From Sapria himalayana (Eukaryota; Streptophyta; Magnoliopsida; Malpighiales; Rafflesiaceae), in NCBI GenBank assembly GCA_029783825.1, contig JAREIK010002410.1:61065-125064 (forward strand): DNA of 64,000 bases, given 5' to 3'. The notes below the pieces were generated by a model. The model worked only from the letters and a program-made list of their open reading frames with translations, was not told the origin of the DNA and ran no database searches. Position 1 is the stretch's first letter. Each line of letters starts with the position of its first letter. Shown piece after piece: positions 14,480-26,929 of the stretch. The position numbers and the translations under genes were made by a program.

Positions 14480-16794
14480 ATCCACCCAATGAGAATGCAT
14501 TATAGCACAGATGCTTGAAGTATGTATATGAATAAGTTTATATAAGCAATCCACGCATACAATGGTGATTAAAGAAGAAAAATTTCAGAAAAAAAATTAA
14601 CAGAATCAATACGTGAACTCTTGCATTAAGATAATAGATGAAAAATTGGGTAGAAAACGAACCTCAAATTAATAACAAATTATTTCTTAATCTTCGAATA
14701 AGTTTTGATGTGTCGGTGATGAGATATAGATGGTGGACTATGGAGGATATGTGCTTCACTTATTAGAGTTGTCTCTAGAGTCTCAACAAGTGATTATATA
14801 TATTACCAAAATATTTATATTTTTTAATTATAAAAACATTAAATAAACAATATATATATATATATAAAATACAAAAATACTCATTTATTTATTTACCATC
14901 AAAATTTTATCAAGAAAATTAATGTGTGTAGCAAGGTACACATGAAAAATAAACACCTCACAATTTTTTATTCTAATATTAATTAAATAATAAATATATA
15001 AATAATTTAAAAATATATATGTTTAGCCTTTTAAAAAAATATCAAATAGCCACAAAATTAACAAACTTTATATAATAAGACATACATGAAAAGATGATTT
15101 GTCTTCTAGCCACTCTCCTAAGAGTTATAAAATACTTTAATATTAAAAAATATATAAAAATTTATATTTTATGGTTATAAATGTTTATGAATTTATATTA
15201 ATTTTTATGAAGATAATATGAAATAATTTTAAAGGCATAAAAGTTCATATTATTTGATATCATTAATAATTTTTAAGATTCAAAAAATTTTTAAAGTGAG
15301 AAGATAATTAAAAAAAGTTATTTTTATTATTTAAATAAAGACTTAATGTTTAAAGCTAGTAGTAAAAATATTATTCAATTGTTTAATTCTTATAAATTTT
15401 AGTAGGAGCAAATATCTATGTTTTTATTTTTAAATATTAATTTATTTTCTTTTAACTTTATTTAAAAAATTTATATTTTTATTATAATTCAAAATTTTCA
15501 AATGTTGTATTAATTATTTTTTTAAAAGTTTCTTATAATCATACAATTTTTTTATGCTTATACTAATATTAATATTTACTAGTTTATTTGTCAATTCAAA
15601 TATTTTTGATTTTTTTTTTATTTTATCATGCAATGAATTATTTTACATTTATATTAGTAGAAATTTTAATGTATGTTAATTTAATTTTTAAAATATTGAA
15701 AAAATTTATTATACTTTTTGAATTAATTATTTAATATTAATTTAATACAAATTTTTAAGTTTCTTAATTAAAAATTTTAGAAAAATTTTTTGTATAATTT
15801 TTTTAAAAATTAATACATCATAAAAATAGTTATTTTAGTTCTTATAAATATAATTTTTTTCGTATTTTTATATTTTTAAATTATTTATTTACTATATCCA
15901 TTTTTTAAAATTTTCCGGGGAGAATGTATCTTTCAAGTATTGCTCATCTATAGACCATTAACATATATTTAATAAACACAAATAAAAAAAATATTAAAAC
16001 TAATAATAAATTAAAAAAATTAAATAAGTACATATTGGCTATAAAGATTTTGTCGCTAAATCCATCCATATGTTCGAGATTTAATTAGCTAGGGAAGTTC
16101 TGTTACTAAATCAGTCGCTTTATCCCAGATTTAATTTGCTAGAAAAGTTTTATCGCTAAATCTATCGATATATTCTAGATTTAATGAATTAGGGAGGTTC
16201 CGTTACTAAAATCCATTGCTATATTCAGGATGTAATTGGCGAGGGAAGTTTTATCTCTAAAAATCATCGCTATATTAAGTAAGTAATTAGCTAGGGAAAT
16301 TCCATCACTAAATTCCTCACTATAATTTGGGATATAATTAGCTAGAGAAATTACTTCGCTAAAATCTATTACTATGTTCCATATGTTATTAGGTAGGGAA
16401 TTCTGTAGTTGAAATATGTCGCTATGATATGAATGTAATTAGCTAGAGAAATTTTGTCGCTAAATACGTCGCTAAATCCATTGCTATATTCAGGATTTTA
16501 TTAGCAATGGAAATTCCGTCGCTAATCCGTTACTAAATTCCCCGCTTTTCTTGAGCGAAATTTACGAAAATATTCTGTCGCTAATCCATCACTAATCCAT
16601 TGCTAAATTCCCTGATTTTCTTGAGTGGAATTTATGTAAATATTCAATCACTAATCCGTCGCTAATTTGTTGCAAATTTTTATTTCAATAAAAAATCATA
16701 AATCCCTTGCTATTCCCTAGCTAATCTATCGTAATTTAGCTAGGGATTGATCCCTAGCTAAATTCCCTAGCTAAATAAATATGTTCTCGTAGTA
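14480..16794 (-). mobile_element. CACTA-like element, right type-1 end (R2)
   Basis: Second inverted type-1 end, paralogous to R1 over its whole length. Shared blocks include 'ctcttgcattaagataat' (7980 and 14620), the 'agtaggagcaaatatctatg' block (8830 and 15400) and the inverted 'ctatagaccatta' block (9390 and 15950). About ten subterminal repeats spaced about 50 bp lie at 16030-16780. The terminus ...GTTCTCGTAGTA at 16794 is a decayed TTCTTGTAGTG and abuts the GATA array. Confidence 0.75.
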
Positions 16795-16797
16795 AAA

Positions 16798-19700
16798 TAG
16801 ATAGATAGATAGATAGACATATAGACAAATAGACATATAGATATATAGACATTTAAATTGATAAACTGATATATAAACATATATACAGATAGATAATTAG
16901 ACAAAGAGACATATAGATTGATATATAGATAGATAGATTAACAAATAGATAGATATAGATAGATAGATAGATAGACATGTAGATAGATAGATAGATAGAT
17001 TGATTGATCGATAAATTGATAGATTTTTAGAAGATATATGGATAGATATATAGGCAGATAGATAGATTAATATATAGATAGGCAAGTAGATAGATAGATT
17101 GATATAATGATAGACAAATTGATAGATATTTAAATAGACAGATAAAAAGAAAGAAAGAGAGATTGATAGAATGAAAATTCGATAGATATATATAGAAATA
17201 GACAGATAAACAGATAGATAGAAAGACAGATAGACAAATAGACAGATAAATAGATAGACAGATAGATAGAAATATAGATAGACAGATAGACAGATATATA
17301 GATAGACTATAATATAGATAAATAAATAGATAGATATATAGATGATTATGTAGATAGGTAGACAAGTAAACAAGTAGACTAATAGATAGATAAATAGTGA
17401 AACAAATTGATATATTCATAGATAGAAAGACAAATAGGCAGTTAGTCATTTTTACAAATAGACAAATATATAGATAGACATATAGACAAATGGACTGAAA
17501 GACATATAGACATATAGACAAATAGGCAAATAGACAATAGGCAAATAAATATAAATATATATATAGATCAATACACCGAAAGATAGATATATAAATAAAC
17601 TTATAAATAGATTGATAAAGAGATTTAGAGGCAAATAGATAGTCAAATAGCTATATATATTGATAGATGAACATATATATAGTTAGACAGATATACAAAT
17701 TGACAAATAGACAAATATACATATATACGTATTGAGAATTACACAGATAGACATATAAATAGATTGATAGATAGACTGATAGATAAATAGACAGATAGAA
17801 AGGTAGCTAGATAGATAGATAAAGATATAAATTATTTGATAGATTGATAGATAGATATATAGATAAACAGATAGACACAAAAACAAATATACAAAAACAT
17901 AAATAGACAGATTGACAAATAGAAAGATAGATAGATAGACAGACAGACAGATAGATAGATAGATTGTTTCATTGATAGACAGATAAATAGATAGAATGAT
18001 AGACAGATAAATAGAGAGACAAATAGAGAGACTTATAGATAGATAGATAGATATCCATATAAACAAATAGACAATTAGAAAGATAAACTAATAGATAGAT
18101 AGAAATAAAGAAAGATAGATAATAAAATAGACAATCAAATAGATATATCAATAGATTGACAGACAGATAGATAGATAAAGATACAGACAGATAGATAGAT
18201 AGCTTTACAAATTGACAAAAAGACATAAAGACATAAAGACATATAGGCATATATTCTGATAGACAAATAAAGTGATAAAAAATAGACTGAATGATTGATA
18301 AATAAATAAATTTTTATACAGACAGACAGACATACAGATAAATAGATAGATAGACAAATAAACAAAATAATCAATAAACAGATAGATAGATAGATAGACA
18401 AATAGACATAATGATAAGTAGAAAAATAAAAAGATAGATAGATATACATATAAATAGATAGACGATTAGAAAGATAGACTGATAGATATATAGAAATAAA
18501 AAAAGATAGCTAGATAAATAGACAAATAAATAGATATATCTATAAACAGATAGATAGTTATATAGATAAATATACATATAGATAGATAGATAGATAGCTA
18601 GACAGATAGACATAAAGACATAGAGACATAGAGATATATAGACAAATATTCTGATAGATAGATAGAGTGATAAAAATAGACTGAATGATTGATAAACAAC
18701 TAAACTGATAGATAGACAGAGAGAAATGATAGATAGATAAATAGATAGACAAATATATAAATAAATAAATAGATAGATAGACAGACAGATAGACATATAG
18801 AAAATAGACAAATAGAAATATAGATAGATATACATATAAACAGATAGACAATTAGAAAGATAGACTGATAAATAGATAGATAGAAATAAAGATAGATAGA
18901 TAGATTGACAAATAGTTAGATAGATAGATACACAGAAAGATAGATAGACAGATAGAGAGATAAACAAAAAGATAGATAGACATATAGACAGATAGACTTA
19001 TATATAGAAATATAGATATACAGATAAATAGATATATAGATTGACAGAAAGAGAAATAGACAAATAGATAGATAAATATATGGATAGATAGATAGACAGA
19101 TAAACAAATAGACAAATTGATAGATACATAAATAGACAACTAGATAGATAGACATAAAGACATATAGACATATATACTCATAGACATATAGAGTCATAGA
19201 AAATTACACTAAATGACTAATAAACAACTAAACTAATAGACTGATAGACTGATAGACATGTAGCTAGATAGATAGATATATAGATAGATAGATACATAGA
19301 TTAATAGATTGGCAAGTAAATAAATAGATTAATAAATCGATACACATATAAAATGATAGAATGATAGATAGATAAACATATAGACATATAGGCAGATAAA
19401 AAGATAAACAGATAAATAGACAAATAGATGTAAAGTTAGATAAATAGATAGATAGACACATAGATAAATAGTTAAATAGTAATATTGATATATAGATAGA
19501 TAGTTTGACAATTAGGTAGATAGACAAAATGACATATATAAATATAGACAAATTTTAAGAAAGATTGACATAGAAATAGGTAGATAGATATAGAGAGAGA
19601 TAGATAGATACATAGATAGATATATTATTGATAAATTAGTAGGTAGGTAGGTAGATAGATAGATTGATTGATAGAAGGATAGATAAGTAGATAGGAAGAT

Positions 19701-22700
19701 AGGTACATAGATAGATAGATAGATTGGTTGATTGATAAATAGAAAGATACATAGATAAATAGATAATTAGATAGATAGATAAATAATTAGATAGATAGAT
19801 AGATACAAAGATCTATAATTAGATTGGATGATTATTTGATTAAAATATAGAAATATAGAAAGTTATATAGCTAGACAGATATAACAAATAAACAAAAATA
19901 CATATAGACAGATAGATATATAAACATATATATATATATATAGTTAGGTAGATAAATAGACAGATAGACACATAGACAGATAGACAGATTGTCAGATAGA
20001 CAAATAGATAGATATACAAATATACTTATTGATAAATGGACATATAGATAGATAGAAATATAGATGGATAGAAAGATAGATAGAAAAATAGAGATAAAGA
20101 TACACAAATAAATAGATAGACAAATTGACAGATAGATAGATTGTTAGATAAACATATAGATTGATTGAAAAATTGATAGATAAATAGATAGATAAATATA
20201 TATACATAAATATAGATAGATAAATAGATTGATTGATTTATTGATACATAAATTGATATATATATATATCTATATATAGATAAATATGCAAATAGAAAGA
20301 AATATATATATATATATAGATAAATAGGAAAAGAGAAAGAAAGAAAGAAAGAAAATAGATACATAGACATATAGAAAGAAAGATAGATAACTAGATAGAC
20401 AAATATATAGATAGAAAAATAGATATATAGACATATTGATAGATAAACATATAGATAGATAGACAGATATACAGATAGATAGATATATAGATTGATAAAT
20501 AGACAGAGAGATAGATAAATAGTTAGATAGATAGATAGATATATAGATAGATATTTAGATATAAAGATAGATATATAGATAGATAGATCGAAGGCTAGTA
20601 GATAGATCGATAAATAGATAGATAGACAGATAGAATGATAGATAGATAGATAGATATAAAGAATAGATAAATAGAATGATAGATAGGTAGAAAGATTGAA
20701 AAATATATAGATAGCTAAATGGATAAAAGGATAGACATATAGACAAATAGACAGATATATAAATAGATAAATAAATAAACAGATTAGTAGATAATAAGAT
20801 AATAAGATAGATAAATTGGTAGATAAAGAGATAAACAAATTGATAGATATATAGACAAAAAATAGACAGATAAATAATTAAATTATTAGAATGATAGATA
20901 GTTATATAGATAGATAGAAAGATAGATTGATAGATAAATAAATAAATATATATATATATATAAAGATAGATAGATAAATAAAGCGATAAATTGATAGATA
21001 AATATATAGATAGAAATAAAGATTGATTAATAGAAAGATTGGTTGATTGATTGATAAATTGATAGATAGACAGACATACAGATAGTAAATAGATAGATAG
21101 ATAAACAGATAGATAGATATTAAAGATAGAAAGATAGCCATATAGACAAATTGATACGTAGATTGATAAATACATAGATAGAAAGACTATTGACAGTTAG
21201 ACCAATAGATAGATAAAAAGATAGACTTATAGATACATAGATAGATATACAGATAAATAGTTAGATAGATAGACACACAGATACACATTAAGATCATTAT
21301 ACATATAGATAGACAGATATATATATATATATATATATATAGTATAACATAAATACATATAACAGATAGACATATTGACAAATAGATTATAGATAGATAG
21401 ATAGATAGGCAGAGAGACAGATATATAGATATGCAAACAGATAGATAGTTAGTTAGTTAGAATAGATAAAAATATTTATAGACAAATAGAATCATAGAAT
21501 GATAGAATGACAGATAGATATATAGATATATAAACATATAGAAAGATAGATTGATAGATAGATAGACTGAAATAAAGATATATAGATATACATATAGATA
21601 GATATACATATAGATAGATTGATTGATTGACAAATGGTCAGAAACATAGATTTAAAAATAAAAAGATAGATAAATTGATAGACTAACAAATAGATAGACA
21701 AACAAATAAATAGATACATAGATAGATAGGTTGATAGGTACATAGATAGGTATATAGATAGAAACATATATAGAAATTTAGATAAATAGATAGAAAGATT
21801 AATAAATCGACATAATGATAAATAAGCAGATAGACAAATAAATAGATAGACAGATTGACAAATATATATATATATATAGACAATTAGATAGATAGAAAAA
21901 TTGACAGACAAATAGATCAATAGATAGATAGTAGATATAAAGATTATTATATAAATAGATAGATAGATAGATAGGAAAATAGATAGATAGATAAGAAAAT
22001 AGATAGATAGAGAGATAGATTGATTGATTGACAGATTGACAAATTAATAGATAGATAGATAGATAGAGAGATAGACAGATAGGTTGAAAAGAAGTTTGAT
22101 AGATATATAAATAGATAGACATATAGACACATAGATAGATTGATAAACAAATAAACAAATAGATAGATAAACATATATACATATAGATAGATATACAGAT
22201 AAAATAATAATCAAATAGTCTGATAGACTAATAGAATAATATATAGATAGATAGATAGATAGAAATACTAATAGACAGATAGACATATAGATCAATTTAC
22301 ATATAGATAGTTCATTAGATAGATATATAGAAACATGCATATTTAGACAGGTTTACAAATATACAGATAGACAGAAAGATAGATAGATATATTGATATAT
22401 TGATATATTGATAGATAGATACACACATAGACACCTTAAAAAATAGATAGAAAGATAGACAACTAGATAGATAGACCGATAGACATATATATATAGGAAT
22501 AGATAGACAAATTTTAAGATAGATAGATAGACGGATAGATAGAGAGGCTAATAGACATAAATATAAATAGACAGACAAACAGACAGATAGACAGATATAT
22601 TGATTGATAGATATAAATACATATAAAAAGAAAGAAAGAAAGATAGATAAATAGATAGATAGCTAGACAGATAGATAGATAGATTGATTGACATATTAAC

Positions 22701-23131
22701 AGATAGTCAAATAGGCAGATTGACATATAGAAAGATTGACAAATGGATAGATAGAAAGATAGATAGATAGGCGGATATAAAGATAAACAGATAAAAATTT
22801 AGAAAGATACACAGATAAACTAATAGATAGATAGATCGATAGATTGATTAATTGATAGACACAGGTTTATTGAAAAATAGATAGATAGATAGATAGACAG
22901 AGAGACATATAGATAGATAGATTGATTGATTAATTGATTGATTGAATGAATTAATGATTGATTGATTGACAGAAAGATATATAGATAGATGGGTAGGTAG
23001 ATATAAAGATAGATAGAAGATAGATAGATAAATTGATAGATTGAACGATAAAATGAAAGAATGATAGAGATAGATAAATAAACTAATAGACAGATAAATA
23101 CATAGAAAGATAGATAGATAGATAAATAGAT

Positions 23132-23180
<49 letters not shown>

Positions 23181-23443
23181 TATATATATATATATATATA
23201 TAAGATAGACAGACAAACATACAGACAGACAGATAGATAGATAGACAAATAAACAGATATACACATAGACTGATTGATAGATAGAAATATAGAAAGATAG
23301 ACAAATGGACAGATAGTTAGGTATAGAGGTTGACAAGTTGACCAGTAGATAGATAGACAGCTAGATAGAAAATAGACAAACAAATAGATAGATATCTAGA
23401 TAGACAAATAGATAGATTGATAGTCATATAGATAGTTAGATAG

Positions 23444-23486
<43 letters not shown>

Positions 23487-24538
23487 TAGATAGATAGATA
23501 ATAAAATTGATAGATAGGCAGATAGGTAGATAGAAAAATATATAGATAGACAAATAGATTGATAAACATATAGACAAATAAATAAATAGATAAATAAGCA
23601 AATTAATAAATATACACATAAATCGATAGATAGATTGATAGACTGGTAGGTAGATACTAGATAAATAGATAGATAAAGATCCAGATATATAGATAGGATA
23701 GATAGATAGATAAATAGATAGACATATAAACATATAGAAAATGGATAGATACATAGTTAGATAGATATACAAATAAATAGATAGATAGATAAATAGAAAG
23801 TTAGATAAATATATAGACAGATTAACAAATAGATAGAAAGATAGATAGATAAATAGATAGAAAAATAGAAAGATAGATAGATATAAATAATAACAAACAT
23901 ATAGTTAGATAGATAGCTAGATAAATAAATAGATAGAAATATAGATAGAAAAATAGAATGATAGACATATATATAGTTTGATAGATAGATATATAAACTG
24001 ATAGACTGATAGACTAATAGACTAATAGATAGATAAAAAGATTGATAGATCAATACATAGTTTGATATATAGATAGGTAGACAGATAAATAGATTGATAG
24101 TCAGTTAGATAGTTACACAGATAGACACATAGACAGATACATGTATTGACAGATAGATAGAAAGACAGACAGATAGATAGATAGAAAGACAAATAGGCAT
24201 ATAGATAAAAGATAGTTCAACATATAGATAGTTAGATAGATAAATAGACAAATAGATAATTAGATAGATATATAAATAGACAGACAGACAGACAGATAGA
24301 TAGATAAAAAAATAGATAGATAAATAGATAAATAGATAAATAGGTAGATAAATAGATAGAAAGATAGATAGATTGATTGATATATAGACAGAAAGATAGT
24401 ATAATTGATTGATATATAGATAGATAGAAATCTAGTTAGATAGACAAATAAACATATACACATAATGACTGATAGATAGATAGACTGATAGACCGATAGA
24501 CTGAATGACTCAAACATTTAACTAACTGACAAATAGAC

Positions 24539-24593
<55 letters not shown>

Positions 24594-24744
24594 TATATAG
24601 ATTGATAGATATGTATGCAAGTAGATAAATAGATAAATATATAGATAGACAAATAGAATGATAGACTGATGGACATATATATTTATAAACATATAGATAT
24701 ATAGACAAATAGAAAGATATAAAAATAGACAGATAAACAGCAAG
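16798..24744 (-). repeat. Tetranucleotide array 2 (GATA orientation), about 7.9 kb
   Basis: Degenerate period-4 array reading GATA on the plus strand, with GACA, GATT, AAATA and TATA variants. It is broken by pure microsatellites: AT at about 23131-23177 and 24540-24591, and CA at about 23452-23483. Both ends lie within a few bases of CACTA-like termini (R2 at 16794, L2 at 24745). About twenty-five minus-strand frames through it are Leu-Ser-Ile-Tyr repeats and are not genes. Confidence 0.95.
18071..19240. repeat. Higher-order repeat of about 390 bp inside array 2
   Basis: Landmarks recur at a fixed spacing: 'acaattagaa'-like at 18071, 18462 and 18848 (spacing 391 and 386), 'attctgatag' at 18253 and 18648 (395), and 'agactgaatgattgataaa' at 18284 and 18678 (394). 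A weaker third copy is at about 19170-19230. This is segmental tandem duplication within the array, beyond simple slippage. Confidence 0.8.
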
Positions 24745-26400
24745 TAGTACAAGAAAATGTCTATTTAGCTTGGGAAATTTAGCTATGGATAAATTGTTAG
24801 TTAAATAGCAAGGCTTTAGCTATGGAATAGAAAAAAAGTTTAGATTTTACATTGAATTACAAATTTGTGACGTATTTGGGATAAAAATTTTTGATTTAAA
24901 ATTTTCCCTAGCTAATATTGTAGTAGATTTTCGCACAAAGAAAATTACAAATTTCGCAATGGATTTACCGAAGTATTCTCCTTATCTAAATCCATAGCTA
25001 AATAATTATTTAAATTTTTTTTATGATTTTATATTTATTTACAAACAATTATTCCTTAAATGTTAATTTTCTCAAAATATATGCATTTAGCTAGGGATTT
25101 TTTCCTAGATATTTGGGCTAGGGATAATTTTAGTTGCTAATGTTTAATGATTTAACTTTTTTTAAACATATTATTAATTATTTAATATTTTATTTAATTT
25201 TGTATATTAAATGTATATCACGATCTATAGATGAGCGATCCTTGATAGTTACATTCTCTTCATATAATTTTATAAATAGGATATTATAAATAAATATTTT
25301 AAAAAATAAATAAATACAAAAAAAAAATTATATTAATTAGAACTACAAAAACATTTTTTATGATTATCAAATTTTTATAAAAGTATCCAAAAAATTTTTC
25401 TAAAATTATTAATTAAGAAATTTAAAAATTTGTATTTATAATACATTAAATAATTAATTCTATAATTAGAATAATTATTAAAGGTATTTTAAAAAATAAA
25501 TGAACATACATTAAAATTTCTACTAATAAAAACCTAAAATAATTTTTTGTATGATTAAATATAAAATAATTACAAAAATATCTAAATTAACGAATAAACT
25601 AGTAAATATTAATACTATTTTATGTTAAAAAAATAGTTTTATGATTATAAAAAAATTTTAAAAAAATAATTACAAAAAAATTTGAAAATTTAGAATTATA
25701 AAAAAAATTTAAAATTTTTCATTAAATTAAAAAGAAAATAAATTAATATTTAAAGATAAATACATATATGTTTACCCCTACTGAAATTTATAAAAATTAA
25801 ACAATTGAGTAAAATTTTTACTATTGGCTTTTAATATTTCGTATTTATCAAAATAATTAATATAACTTTTTTTAATGATCTTCTCGCTTTAAATAATTTT
25901 TAGAATTTTATAGATTATAAATTTTATCAAATAAAATGAAATTTTATGCCTTTAAAAATATTTCTTATTATCTTCATAAAAATTAATATAAATTCTTAAA
26001 AATTTATAACCATAAAATATATATATTTTTTAACATAAAGAGTATTTATAATTCTCAGGAGAGTTGCTTGAAGACCAATCATCTTTTCATGTGTCCCTTG
26101 CTATATGAAGTTTACAAATTTTGAAGCCATTTAATTTATTTTTCTAGTTGGAAGGCCAAACATCTATTTTTAGAAATTATTTATATATTAATTATTTAAT
26201 CTATTTAATAATTAAAAATTATAAGGTGTTTGTTTTTTATGTGTGCCTTTCTACCCACACATTAAATTATTGAAAATAATTTATTACGTAAAAAAAGGTG
26301 AGTCTATATGTTTTATATATATTTATTGTTTATTAAATGTTTTGCCAAAAATTAAAACATTTACGAAATATTAAAACTTAAAAAACCATATCTTGTTGTC
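24745..26400 (+). mobile_element. CACTA-like element, left type-1 end (L2)
   Basis: The terminus TAGTACAAGAAAATGTC is a decayed CACTACAAGAAAATGTC, followed by CTATTTAGCT and subterminal TAGCTA(G/T)GGA repeats to about 25130. The conserved block 'gatctatagatgagcgat' lies at about 25220. Matches to the inverse of R1/R2 continue to about 26280 ('tgtgtccc...', '...cccacacatt'). With R2 it forms inverted arms around array 2. Confidence 0.8.
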
Positions 26401-26857
26401 CAGAGAAAACTCTAAGTCTCTAACTAGTGTCATCTGCCTCTCTTTCTTAACACAGATAAATCAAAACAAAACCTAACAATGGAGTAAGAGTATTTACTTC
26501 AACCATGAGTTTCTTATCGATTTGAGGTGTGCCTTCTACCCTTTCTCTTCATCGCTTATCATAATGCTATAGTGTTTGTTTTGATTCTAATATTTTTTTT
26601 CCAATTTCATATTTTTTCTAGCTTATGTTTATTCTCCAATAAACCTGGCTTACTAGTTCTCAACACAGATGTGTTTATCTTTTTTCCATCTATTTTGCCA
26701 CACAGACAGGCTTGTGGCAGTGTGTATTTTTCCACGGATGTGTTAGTCATAAATAGAGGGTTAGTGTATGTGGTGAGCAGTGTGTATATAACAACATATT
26801 TAATAATTACATAATAAATTTTGTAAATTAGATGATCCCAAGATTAATAACACAATA

Positions 26858-26870
<13 letters not shown>
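26400..26870. other. Inner flank of L2, no recognised gene
   Basis: A 95-codon plus-strand frame (26527-26814) rich in Phe, Leu and Val shows no domain I recognise, and neighbouring type-1 copies do not conserve it. I do not call it a gene. Confidence 0.5.
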
Positions 26871-26872
<2 letters not shown>

Positions 26873-26903
<31 letters not shown>

Positions 26904-26920
26904 GCGTGTGCGTGTGTGTG
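26873..26920. repeat. (TG)n microsatellite
   Basis: TG/CG-TG dinucleotide run. The minus-strand Thr-His frame across it is an artefact. Confidence 0.9.
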
Positions 26921-26929
26921 TATTTTACT

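Noticed and set aside
20026..20838. 270-codon minus-strand frame and about 90 similar Leu-Ser-Ile-Tyr/Phe frames in the arrays
   Set aside because: They come from the period-4 repeat being free of stops on one strand. They overlap in several frames at once and lack any non-repeat sequence or start context.
16798..24744. CRISPR-like repeat-spacer arrangement
   Set aside because: There is no constant repeat with unique spacers, the unit is 4 bp, and the sequence is plant nuclear DNA.
26527..26814. 95-codon frame possibly encoding a membrane peptide
   Set aside because: Not conserved in the other type-1 ends, no family recognised, and no splice or promoter context.
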